A stretch of 15,752 nucleotides of DNA from Nitrospinaceae bacterium (GTDB taxonomy: Bacteria; Nitrospinota; Nitrospinia; Nitrospinales; VA-1). A program made the translations under genes and the position numbers. How positions within the stretch are numbered: the stretch's first letter is position 1; every line of letters begins with the position of its first letter. Below are positions 1-7,690 of this stretch, piece by piece. The notes beneath the pieces are model-generated. The model saw only the letters and a program-made list of their open reading frames with translations, made no database searches and had not been told where the DNA came from. The DNA lies in NCBI GenBank assembly GCA_029937635.1, contig JAPYPM010000023.1:1-15752 (forward strand). Reading direction: 5' to 3'.

Positions 1-2
1 CT

Positions 3-35
3 CTTGCAGTTCCTTCAATTGGAGATAATCCTTGA
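3..35 (+). CDS. 3' end of an unidentified upstream gene (partial)
   Basis: The third forward frame is open from the window edge and reads LAVPSIGDNP before a TGA at 33-35. This stop overlaps a TTG codon at 32-34 (TTGA), which has a GGAG seven bases upstream. Such stop/start overlaps are typical of translationally coupled operon genes, so I infer that an upstream gene ends here. Ten residues are too few to assign a family. The first frame is also open across this stretch, so the choice of frame rests only on the overlap. Confidence 0.4.
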   Translation, partial: LAVPSIGDNP

Positions 36-76
36 TTCGATTTTTCATAGAGCGGTGAGTTTTTTTCTTTTATATT
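32..76 (+). other. Probable original N-terminus of the PBP, cut by an in-frame TGA
   Basis: A TTG codon at 32 is preceded by GGAG (21-24) with a 7-base spacer. In the same frame as the PBP it encodes MIRFFIER, then TGA at 56-58, then VFFFYIL leading directly into the PBP's first residues. Without the TGA this would be a normal class A PBP N-terminus: a short basic cytoplasmic tail and a full-length signal anchor. TGG (Trp) would be the simplest ancestral codon. A second possible repair is loss of one T in the T7 run at 60-66, which joins GTG at 55 to the PBP frame. The sequence shows the stop. Calling it a lesion, a sequencing error or recoding is inference. Confidence 0.55.
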
Positions 77-2083
77 TTGATTCTTGTTGGTGTTTTTATT
101 GGACTAGGATCTTACTTTCTATTTAGTCAAGACTTACCTCAATTGCCAAATGACTTGAGAAAAATCAATCTTAGTCTTGCAACCGAAGTTTATTCTGCTG
201 ATGGAGAAAGAATTAAAGTTTTAGGTCAACGCTATCCTGTTCCTCTGGAAGATATTTCTCCCAATTTTACGAATGCTATCATAGCAGCAGAGGATGCTAG
301 CTTTTATGAGCACAAAGGGCTAGATCATCGAGCTTTGATGAGAGCGCTCTTCATGAATATCCGCAAAGGGAAAATATTGCAGGGTGGCAGTACCATTACC
401 CAGCAGCTTTCAAAAAACCTTTTTTTTTCTTTTGAAAGAAACTGGGTACGTAAAGTCAAGGAACTCTTAATAGCCTTCCAATTAGAAGCCACATTTTCAA
501 AAGAAAAAATTCTTGAGGCTTATTGTAACCAGATTTATTTTGGCAATGGAGCTTATGGTGTTGAAGAAGCCGCGCAAACTTATTTTAGAAAAAGAGCTCA
601 AGAACTAACGGTTTTGCAGGGAGCTCTCTTGGCCGGTTTGCCCAATTCGCCGAATTATACCAATCCATTTGTAAATTATGAACGTTCTATACGTAGAGCT
701 GAATATATTTTAACGAGAATGGTTAATGAACATTTAATTTCTTCAGAAGAAAAAAAAGAAGCGTTATCTTCGCCGTTGGAATTGACTCTGCCAAGAGAAG
801 ATGATAATCCAAATCGATATTTTATTAATTATGCACTTGGAATATTGGAACGTAAATATGGAAAAGAATTTGTTCATTTTGGTGGGTTGAAAGTATTTAC
901 TACCCTGGATACACGGCTTCAAGATATTGCTCAGAGATCAGCATTGTCTCATTTGGAGTTATTAGAAAGCAAGATGGTCGAGGGAGAAGGAAAAAAATAT
1001 TTACAGGTAGGAATGGTGTCAATAGAAAACCAAAGTGGGGCTGTTCGGGTTATGCTTGGAGGTCGTAGTTACTCTAATAGCCAATTTAATCGTGCTGCTT
1101 CAAATAACCGACTTCCTGGTTCATCATTTAAGCCTTTTGTTTACCTGACAGCAATGGAGCGAAACGGTTATAACCCTGCTTCAATAGTTAAAGATGAGCC
1201 AGTTATCATTGAAATTCCCGGTTCAAGCCCATGGGAGCCTAAAAATTTTAATGATAATTATTCAGGCGATATTATTTTAAAAAAGGCAATGATGAGATCA
1301 TTGAATTCTGTTTCAGCGAAGTTGATTCAGGAGGTAACCCCTGAAAAGGTTATCAAAGTAGCTCGGCAGTTTGGTGTCACCAGCCCACTTGGGAATAATC
1401 TTTCTCTTGCACTTGGTACTTCAGGAGTCTCTCCTCTTGAGATGGCTTCAGCATATAGTACGATTGCAAACCTTGGTATTTACAATGAGCCTTACTTTAT
1501 TGAACGCATTGAGGATTTTAAAGGGAATCCATTGTATGAAAACTTTTATCACGGAGTTCAGAACTATGCGCCTAAATCAATTTATCCACTGCTAAATATG
1601 ATGCAGGGAGTGATAGATGGAGGGACCGGAAGAATTGTTAGACAAATGGGGTTTAAACATCCTGCTGCAGGTAAAACAGGAACTACTAACAATTTTAAGG
1701 ACTCTTGGTTTAATGGATTTACTAAAATTTTTTCTACTTCGGTATGGGTTGGGTTTGACAACAACGATTCCATGGTAGATCTTTCTATGAAGGGCCTGAC
1801 AGGGGCTAGTGCCGCTGCTCCGATTTGGACACTTTATATGGAAAAGGCTCTGCAAGGAAAAAGTCAGATTAATTTTCCTGTTCCAGAAGGGATTAAATTT
1901 GAGAAAGTGGATGCCCATACGGGAACTCTTGCAGACAATCAGTCGGTGGAGACAATGAACGTTGCTGTTAAAGAAGAGACAGTCATTTTGCCTCGGGCTG
2001 TTGAAGCTAGTGAACCCTCCATACAGCAGAGCCCTATTGACTCTGCAATAACTTCTAAATTAACTAATGTACCAAGCCCTTAA
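77..2083 (+). CDS. Class A penicillin-binding protein (PBP1A/1B-type)
   Basis: Bifunctional peptidoglycan synthase: an inner-membrane anchor with periplasmic glycosyltransferase (GT51) and transpeptidase domains that polymerises and cross-links lipid II-derived glycan. From the TTG at 77 the protein has 668 residues. Residues 2-17 are membrane-spanning. The GT51 domain covers about 50-220, with catalytic Glu72 in EDASFYEHKG, then GGSTITQQ (103-110) and RKVKE. The transpeptidase domain covers about 310-590, with SSFK (Ser349 nucleophile, Lys352), SLN (408-410) and KTGT (533-536). There is no long OB-like insert between the domains, unlike the second PBP at 11969-14368. No ribosome-binding site precedes TTG-77; the better start, TTG-32, is separated from it by a TGA. 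Its last 17 bases overlap the SPOR gene, implying cotranscription. The enzyme domains look intact, so the protein may still function if translation reaches them. Confidence 0.9.
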   Translation: MILVGVFIGLGSYFLFSQDLPQLPNDLRKINLSLATEVYSADGERIKVLGQRYPVPLEDISPNFTNAIIAAEDASFYEHKGLDHRALMRALFMNIRKGKILQGGSTITQQLSKNLFFSFERNWVRKVKELLIAFQLEATFSKEKILEAYCNQIYFGNGAYGVEEAAQTYFRKRAQELTVLQGALLAGLPNSPNYTNPFVNYERSIRRAEYILTRMVNEHLISSEEKKEALSSPLELTLPREDDNPNRYFINYALGILERKYGKEFVHFGGLKVFTTLDTRLQDIAQRSALSHLELLESKMVEGEGKKYLQVGMVSIENQSGAVRVMLGGRSYSNSQFNRAASNNRLPGSSFKPFVYLTAMERNGYNPASIVKDEPVIIEIPGSSPWEPKNFNDNYSGDIILKKAMMRSLNSVSAKLIQEVTPEKVIKVARQFGVTSPLGNNLSLALGTSGVSPLEMASAYSTIANLGIYNEPYFIERIEDFKGNPLYENFYHGVQNYAPKSIYPLLNMMQGVIDGGTGRIVRQMGFKHPAAGKTGTTNNFKDSWFNGFTKIFSTSVWVGFDNNDSMVDLSMKGLTGASAAAPIWTLYMEKALQGKSQINFPVPEGIKFEKVDAHTGTLADNQSVETMNVAVKEETVILPRAVEASEPSIQQSPIDSAITSKLTNVPSP

Positions 2084-3548
2084 ATATATTTTTGTTCGAA
2101 TAGGGATATCCTTATTTCTTTTGTTCACGTTTGGATTCTCTGCTCTTTACTTTATTCATGAAGTGGCATTGCCAATCGCTACTTTTGACGACTTCTTTAT
2201 TCAGTGGGCACTTCTTGTTATATGCCTATTTATAGGTATCTTTGCTTACGGATTAGTTGGTGAACAGAAATTTTATAATTCATTACATAAACTCATGAAT
2301 TTTCCGAGTGCTGTGAAATCAGAAGAGGTTGTTGATGGCTTTCAGTTGGTTCTTGATTTCACGTACACTTCATATTTTTATCCTAGTAAGGGTAAGCGTT
2401 TGCGTGATGATGTGATTTTAAAATTCGCAAACTATCTATTATTCACTGGACGTAATGATAATAGAGCTCAAAAAATTTACCTAAAAGCCTTTCTTTTAAG
2501 GCCTGAAGATTCATCTTATCGTACCCCTTTACTCTCCGTTTTTAAAGAAGATGATAATTTAACAAAAGAAGAAGTCGACCTGCTCCTTGTTATACTGAAG
2601 GCAGGAGACTACAGTGACGATGTTATAGTTAATAACTTAGCTTCATTATTTTTAAAACAACGTTTATTTTTAAACAAGTCCGAGCCCATTTTTCTTGCGG
2701 CTTTAAAAAATAAAAGCGAGCACTTGAAAGAAATAGTGGCTCTTGTCTTGCCCCAGCTTTTAAGAGCAAATCGATTAGACTCATTTGCAGTGAAATTTTA
2801 TCTTGAAGTTCCTCGATCTGATATATCTGAAGGGTCGCAGTGTTTTGAAATGATTGCTCGTGCTTACTGCGAAAAAACTTGGAAAGATGTTGATAACACC
2901 CTTCATCAAAGATGCGAGGAAGTATTTCAGAGTTTGGATTATAAGTTTCGCAGCGATATGCTAAGAAAAGTAGCAGAGTCTAACCTTTCAAGTAAAATTC
3001 ACCAATTAAAGTTGCTCAATGCAAGTGACCTGCGCTTATTAAAAAAACTAAAAATTCAAATGGGACTTTCCATGTCTTTCTTTGAACTGTTTGGAAGAAC
3101 ATATAAGAAACTTCTTAGTTTCTTCCGAATCCTCGCTAGTAAATTCCTCATGATTAGAACGTGGTTTTTTGTTCTAGTTATAATATCCATCACAAGTTTA
3201 ATTTATCGAGAGTGGCAAACTCAACAATCTGTATTTGTTGGGGAAAAAGGTCAAGCGGTAGATACTAACAATAAAAGACCAAATGCCTTCAAAAAAGGCG
3301 GAATCCATACTCTTCAGGTTGCTGCGTTTACGTCATCTAGGCAAGCTAGCGATTTGATTGATTCCCTTAAGCAAAAGGGTGTAAGAGATGTTTATCAAGT
3401 AACGACAAAAAGAAAGTCTGGGGAAACTTGGTATAAGATTCGCGTTGGACGTTTTGATTCAAAAGAGAAGGCGCAAATGTTTGCAGGTCAGTTGTTTGAG
3501 CAAAAAACCATTAAAAACTATTTTGTGATTTCTCTACCTATTAACTAG
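2067..3548 (+). CDS. Three-TM membrane protein with C-terminal SPOR domain
   Basis: 493 residues. Membrane segments lie at about 8-30, 43-63 and 361-380, and a SPOR domain at about 412-488 (HTLQVAAFTS at its start, WYKIRVGRFDSKEKA later). SPOR domains bind glycan strands lacking stem peptides, often at division sites. Charge distribution supports a cytoplasmic N-terminus, an acidic outside loop (HEVALPIATFDDF), a large cytoplasmic helical middle region (64-360) with no recognised domain, a basic stretch before TM3, and a periplasmic SPOR domain. That topology puts SPOR where it must act. The ATG lies inside the preceding PBP gene with a 17-base overlap and no obvious Shine-Dalgarno, which suggests translational coupling and a shared cell-wall role. 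The specific partner is unknown. The SPOR assignment is strong; the function of the middle region is not known. Confidence 0.85.
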   Translation: MYQALKYIFVRIGISLFLLFTFGFSALYFIHEVALPIATFDDFFIQWALLVICLFIGIFAYGLVGEQKFYNSLHKLMNFPSAVKSEEVVDGFQLVLDFTYTSYFYPSKGKRLRDDVILKFANYLLFTGRNDNRAQKIYLKAFLLRPEDSSYRTPLLSVFKEDDNLTKEEVDLLLVILKAGDYSDDVIVNNLASLFLKQRLFLNKSEPIFLAALKNKSEHLKEIVALVLPQLLRANRLDSFAVKFYLEVPRSDISEGSQCFEMIARAYCEKTWKDVDNTLHQRCEEVFQSLDYKFRSDMLRKVAESNLSSKIHQLKLLNASDLRLLKKLKIQMGLSMSFFELFGRTYKKLLSFFRILASKFLMIRTWFFVLVIISITSLIYREWQTQQSVFVGEKGQAVDTNNKRPNAFKKGGIHTLQVAAFTSSRQASDLIDSLKQKGVRDVYQVTTKRKSGETWYKIRVGRFDSKEKAQMFAGQLFEQKTIKNYFVISLPIN

Positions 3549-3692
3549 GTAATATAGTGATTATTAAGAGTTCTGAGTTTTTGAACTTTATGTATATGTG
3601 TTTTTAACTTTCCGAACAATAGGTGATAGAGTTTGTGCTAGGTTTGACTGGTTTGAGAAGTATTAAACTCCTATAAGGAATTGATTTTTATT

Positions 3693-5009
3693 ATGAATAT
3701 TTCCTTTAATAATGATAATGCGAGAAAAATTATTTCTATTCCGGAGATAAGTTCTTTGCAGGAAAATATTGACCATTTGCATGCTGACTTGGAGGAGAAA
3801 ACAGGAGTGGGGAGCGATTATCTTGGGTGGATGCACTTGCCATCTCAGACTCCCTCTTCATTATTGGATTCAATTTGTTCTACTCAAAATGAAATGAGAG
3901 AACAATGTGATGCATTTGTTTGTGTCGGGATAGGTGGTTCTTATTTAGGAGCTCGTGCGGCAATTTCTTTTTTAAACTCTGCTACTAATAAGGAGTACGC
4001 CCCTGAGATTTACTTTGCAGGTAATACAATGTGTTCAGATTACCACGCAGAGCTTCTCCAGACTTTGGAAGATAAAGAAGTTTGTATTAATTTGATATCC
4101 AAATCAGGTACTACTCTTGAATCAGCAATTGCATTCAGATTGCTACGAATTTTTATGAAAAAAAAATATGGTGAAGAAGGTGCTCGGAGGCGAATTATAG
4201 TAACTACCGGACCGCAAAAAAATATAATGAACGATTTAGCTAAAGAAGAGGGCTATAGATCTTTTTATATTCCAGAAGATGTGGGGGGACGTTTTTCGGT
4301 ACTTACTTCTGCTGGATTATTTCCCATTGCCATGGCCGGAGTAAATATACGCGAACTTATTGATGGTGCTTTAATGGCTGAAAGAGAACTGTCGAGATCT
4401 TCTGACTTGTCATTAAATAGTGCTTATCTTTATGCTGCTTATCGATATTTGTTGTTTCAAAAGGGAAAAACTATAGAGCTGATGGCAGCATTCCATTCTT
4501 CCTTCGATTATGTTTTAGAGTGGTGGAAACAACTTGCTGGGGAGAGTGAAGGAAAAGGAGGAAAAGGGATTTTCCCTTCCACAGCTCACTACACAACTGA
4601 TTTACACTCTCTTGGACAAAGAGTCCAGGAGGGGACCCGCAACCTCTTTGAAACTTTTTTATTAGTGAAGAAATCATTGAAAGTTATTGAAATTGAAAGG
4701 AGTAATAGCGATATAGATGGACTTAAATACCTTGAAGGGAAATCACTGGATTTTATCAACGATAAAGCGTACAAAGGTTCGGCAGCTGCTCATCATGAAG
4801 GCGGTGTTCCTAACCTAGCCTTAATTCTAAAAGAACGTTCGGCGCATAATCTTGGCCAGTTGTTTTATTTTTTTGAACGCGCGGTAGCTATGACAGGGTA
4901 TTTATCCGGGATAAATCCATTCAATCAACCCGGTGTTGAGTCCTATAAAAACAATATGTTTAGCTTGCTAAATAAACCTAGTCATAATAAAGGAAGGCAA
5001 ATAAAATGA
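3693..5009 (+). CDS. pgi: Glucose-6-phosphate isomerase
   Basis: Cytoplasmic enzyme interconverting glucose 6-phosphate and fructose 6-phosphate. I chose ATG-3693 (438 residues) over an in-frame TTG at 3681 because the AAGGA at 3675-3679 is only one base from the TTG; its 13-base distance to the ATG is long but usable. Family signatures are clear: the GIGGSYLGAR sugar-phosphate loop (about 79-88), SKSGTT (136-141), DVGGRFSVLTSAGLFP (196-211), GESEGK with the catalytic-region Glu (283-288), and GINPFNQPGVESYK near the C-terminus, which contains the conserved active-site Lys. The length matches the short bacterial (Bacillus-like) form rather than the roughly 550-residue E. coli form. The stop overlaps the transaldolase start as ATGA, so the two products are probably made together. 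Confidence 0.96.
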   Translation: MNISFNNDNARKIISIPEISSLQENIDHLHADLEEKTGVGSDYLGWMHLPSQTPSSLLDSICSTQNEMREQCDAFVCVGIGGSYLGARAAISFLNSATNKEYAPEIYFAGNTMCSDYHAELLQTLEDKEVCINLISKSGTTLESAIAFRLLRIFMKKKYGEEGARRRIIVTTGPQKNIMNDLAKEEGYRSFYIPEDVGGRFSVLTSAGLFPIAMAGVNIRELIDGALMAERELSRSSDLSLNSAYLYAAYRYLLFQKGKTIELMAAFHSSFDYVLEWWKQLAGESEGKGGKGIFPSTAHYTTDLHSLGQRVQEGTRNLFETFLLVKKSLKVIEIERSNSDIDGLKYLEGKSLDFINDKAYKGSAAAHHEGGVPNLALILKERSAHNLGQLFYFFERAVAMTGYLSGINPFNQPGVESYKNNMFSLLNKPSHNKGRQIK

Positions 5010-6247
5010 CGACTGTTTCTGACGAACTTGATAGCGTTATCCATGAGATTGCTTGCATGGACCTTGGGAAGGACCAGCCTGTGTTTCAATCAGATTCAAC
5101 TATGGCTCGATTCAAAGAAACTGGAACCGAGCTTTGGGTTGATACTGGTGACCTAGAGAAAGCACAGTCAGTTTGGAAGTCTGAGTTCACCGCACTTACC
5201 ACCAATAATACTTTAGCCAATCAGGTAGTCCAAACAGGAGTGATGGATGAAGTCATCCATCAAACTATTTCTCGATTGAATGAAGTGGCTACTGATTTAA
5301 CTGAAGAAGAGCGGGTGGCAGAGGTCGGTTTTGTTATTAATTGTCGTATTGCCCTTCGGTTAGTTAGAGCTTTTAAAACTAAGGTGAGTATTGAATTGCA
5401 TCCTTCAATGTCAAGAAATATTGGAGGGACGTTAGATTATGCTCGACGCTACTATCGTGTATGTCCAGAATACTTTATAATCAAAATTCCTCTGACGCCC
5501 GAAGGATACCTTTCCGTTAGGACTCTACGCAAAGAAGGAATGCCAATCAACTTTACTCTTGGCTTTTCAGCGCGCCAAAACTATCTTGCAGCTCGACTGT
5601 CAAACCCTGACTTTGTGAATGTCTTTTTAGGGAGGCTTAATCAGGTGGTTTCTGAGAACTCAGTGGGTGGAGGTGAGTTGGTTGGTGAAAAGGTGACATT
5701 AGCTACGCAAGAGGCTCTTCTTGACATACGTAAAAAGCACCGAGAAGTTGGGACAAGGCTTATTGGTGCAAGTATTAGGAGCGGTGAGCAGGTTGCTTTT
5801 CTTGCTGGTCTTGATGTTATGACTATTCCTCCTGCAGCTATGGAGCAATTTCTGAAAATGGAACATTCCATTGACCCTATGAATAACAATATTGGGAAAG
5901 ATATTCAGCCAGGGATTGATTTCAGCCATGCAGACGGGTTTCGTTTTTCTAAATTGTGGGAGGTTCCTGATACTTTCGTTCAGTTTGTAAACGATCTACT
6001 TGCTAGTACTAATTTGAATACTATGACCGGCGGTGAGATGGAGTCATTTTGTAAGGAGAGAAATGTGGACTTGTTTTATCCTTTTTCGCCTGCACAACTT
6101 AAGGAAATACTCGATCAAGGAAAAATACCAAAAATAAGTGAATGGTCGCAGGAAGTTGCGCTAGACGATCTTATGACTCAGTCTGCCTTGCAGTCTTTTT
6201 CTAAAGATCAAGCGGCATTGGATGGTAGAATTAGATCCTTCTTGTGA
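5006..6247 (+). CDS. tal: Transaldolase, long form
   Basis: Transfers a dihydroxyacetone unit between sugar phosphates in the non-oxidative pentose phosphate pathway, linking it to the fructose 6-phosphate made by the neighbouring isomerase. Visible family elements, in order: LWVDTGD (43-49) containing the conserved Asp, TTNNTL (65-70), FIIKIPLT (157-164) with Lys160 as the expected Schiff-base residue, and NFTLGFSARQ (182-191). At 413 residues it is longer than the classical 310-320-residue enzyme; the extra length lies mainly in the first 40 residues and the region after about 320. The start is fixed by the ATGA overlap with pgi, with an AAGGAAGG stretch just upstream. Fused transaldolase/glucose-6-phosphate isomerases are known; here the order is reversed and the genes are separate. 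Sedoheptulose-specific or other aldolase-like activity of this subfamily cannot be excluded. Confidence 0.88.
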   Translation: MTTVSDELDSVIHEIACMDLGKDQPVFQSDSTMARFKETGTELWVDTGDLEKAQSVWKSEFTALTTNNTLANQVVQTGVMDEVIHQTISRLNEVATDLTEEERVAEVGFVINCRIALRLVRAFKTKVSIELHPSMSRNIGGTLDYARRYYRVCPEYFIIKIPLTPEGYLSVRTLRKEGMPINFTLGFSARQNYLAARLSNPDFVNVFLGRLNQVVSENSVGGGELVGEKVTLATQEALLDIRKKHREVGTRLIGASIRSGEQVAFLAGLDVMTIPPAAMEQFLKMEHSIDPMNNNIGKDIQPGIDFSHADGFRFSKLWEVPDTFVQFVNDLLASTNLNTMTGGEMESFCKERNVDLFYPFSPAQLKEILDQGKIPKISEWSQEVALDDLMTQSALQSFSKDQAALDGRIRSFL

Positions 6248-6449
6248 CGCTGGAGTTGTCATGTGAAAAATTTTTAATACTAAAAACAAATTAATTTTTT
6301 ACGCCTTACAAATCTCTAGGCATTGGTGGTTAGGTTTAGTTGTTTTACTTAAAACTTATAATGTTTGAAGAACGATTAGCTGTGCTTTAGTTAGTTTTTT
6401 TAAATTAGTATTTTACTATTATATTAAATAAAAAAAGAACGGGTTAACG

Positions 6450-7658
6450 ATGGAAGTAAATAAAATTGTATTAGCATACTCTGGAGGTTTAGACACCTCC
6501 GTAATCATCAAATGGCTCAAAGAGCAATACGATGCTGAAGTTATTGCATTTGCTGCTGATGTTGGTCAGGGACAGGAGCTTGATCCTGTCCGCGAGAAAG
6601 CCCTCGCAACAGGTGCAAGTGAAGTTTATATTGAAGACTTGAAAGAAGAGTTTGTTAGTGATTTTGTGTTTCCCATGCTTCGCGGTAATGCCTTTTATGA
6701 GGGAAGTTACTTGCTAGGCACTTCAATTGCGCGCCCATTGATTGCAAAAGAACAAATCCGCCTTGCAAAACAATGTGGTGCCGACGGTGTTTCCCACGGT
6801 GCTACAGGAAAAGGAAACGATCAGGTCCGCTTTGAATTGGCATATATAGATTTAAATCCTGATATTAAAATTATTGCACCGTGGAGGGTGTGGGACTTGA
6901 CTTCTAGAAGCGCCCTTATGGAGTATGCCAGTGATCACGGTATACCGGTTCCGGTAAGTAAAGATAAACCTTACAGCATGGATCGCAATTTATTTCATAT
7001 GAGTTATGAGGGAGGGAATCTTGAGGATCCTTGGGTTGAACCCGATGAAGGTATGTTTATGCTAAGTGTTTCTCCTGAATCTGCTCCGGATAAAGTAACG
7101 ACAATAGAGATCGACTATGAAGAAGGAAACCCTGTCTCGATAAATGGTGAGCAAATGAGTCCGGCTACCTTACTTGCGAAGTTGAATGAATACGGCGGTA
7201 AGAATGGTATAGGGAGAATAGATATAGTAGAAAATAGGTTTGTGGGTATGAAATCGCGGGGTGTTTATGAAACCCCCGGAGGCACAATTTTACACGTTGC
7301 CCACCGTTCAGTTGAATCTATTACCATGGACCGGGAGGTTATGTTTTTGCGTGACTCCTTAATTCCTTCATATGCTAAAATGATTTACAATGGGTTCTGG
7401 TATTCTCCAGAACGAATTCTTCTTCAAAAGACGATCGATGAGTCTCAGAAAATTGTTACAGGAACCGCTCGACTCAAACTTTATAAGGGAAGTTGTTCTG
7501 TGTTAGGAAGAAAATCGAGCAAATCACTTTATGATCAAAATGTGGTTACTTTTGAAGAAGGGGATGGCTACCGTCAAGATGATGCTGATGGGTTCATTCG
7601 ACTTAATGCGCTTCGTTTGAAAATGTATTCCAAAACTTATGGTTCCAAAGTTATTTAA
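6450..7658 (+). CDS. argG: Argininosuccinate synthase
   Basis: Cytoplasmic ATP-dependent ligase joining citrulline and aspartate to argininosuccinate, the penultimate step of arginine synthesis. The 402-residue length is typical of the family. The N-terminal ATP-pyrophosphatase (PP-loop) motif AYSGGLDTS is at 9-17, and the second signature GATGKGNDQVRFE is at 117-129, followed by the substrate-binding and tetramerisation region. The ATG is followed immediately by conserved sequence, so the start is reliable, although the Shine-Dalgarno is weak (AAGAACGGG upstream). A 202-base AT-rich gap separates it from the transaldolase gene, so it probably has its own promoter, but I cannot place one convincingly and see no clear ARG box. 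No other arginine gene is adjacent. Confidence 0.97.
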   Translation: MEVNKIVLAYSGGLDTSVIIKWLKEQYDAEVIAFAADVGQGQELDPVREKALATGASEVYIEDLKEEFVSDFVFPMLRGNAFYEGSYLLGTSIARPLIAKEQIRLAKQCGADGVSHGATGKGNDQVRFELAYIDLNPDIKIIAPWRVWDLTSRSALMEYASDHGIPVPVSKDKPYSMDRNLFHMSYEGGNLEDPWVEPDEGMFMLSVSPESAPDKVTTIEIDYEEGNPVSINGEQMSPATLLAKLNEYGGKNGIGRIDIVENRFVGMKSRGVYETPGGTILHVAHRSVESITMDREVMFLRDSLIPSYAKMIYNGFWYSPERILLQKTIDESQKIVTGTARLKLYKGSCSVLGRKSSKSLYDQNVVTFEEGDGYRQDDADGFIRLNALRLKMYSKTYGSKVI

Positions 7659-7690
7659 AATAAATAGGGTTTTTTACCTCTTTGCTAATC

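Noticed and set aside
1592..1918. Minus-strand open frame of 108 codons inside the first PBP gene
   Set aside because: It lies wholly within the transpeptidase-coding region, whose active-site motifs prove the plus strand; no ribosome-binding site or recognisable protein.
1..2083. Alternative genetic code with TGA read as Trp
   Set aside because: TGA terminates pgi (in ATGA) and tal at sensible family lengths, so it is a normal stop in this genome.
3565..3592. Terminator hairpin after the SPOR gene (AGTTC...GAACT)
   Set aside because: Five-bp A/T-rich arms with no following T-run are too weak to call.
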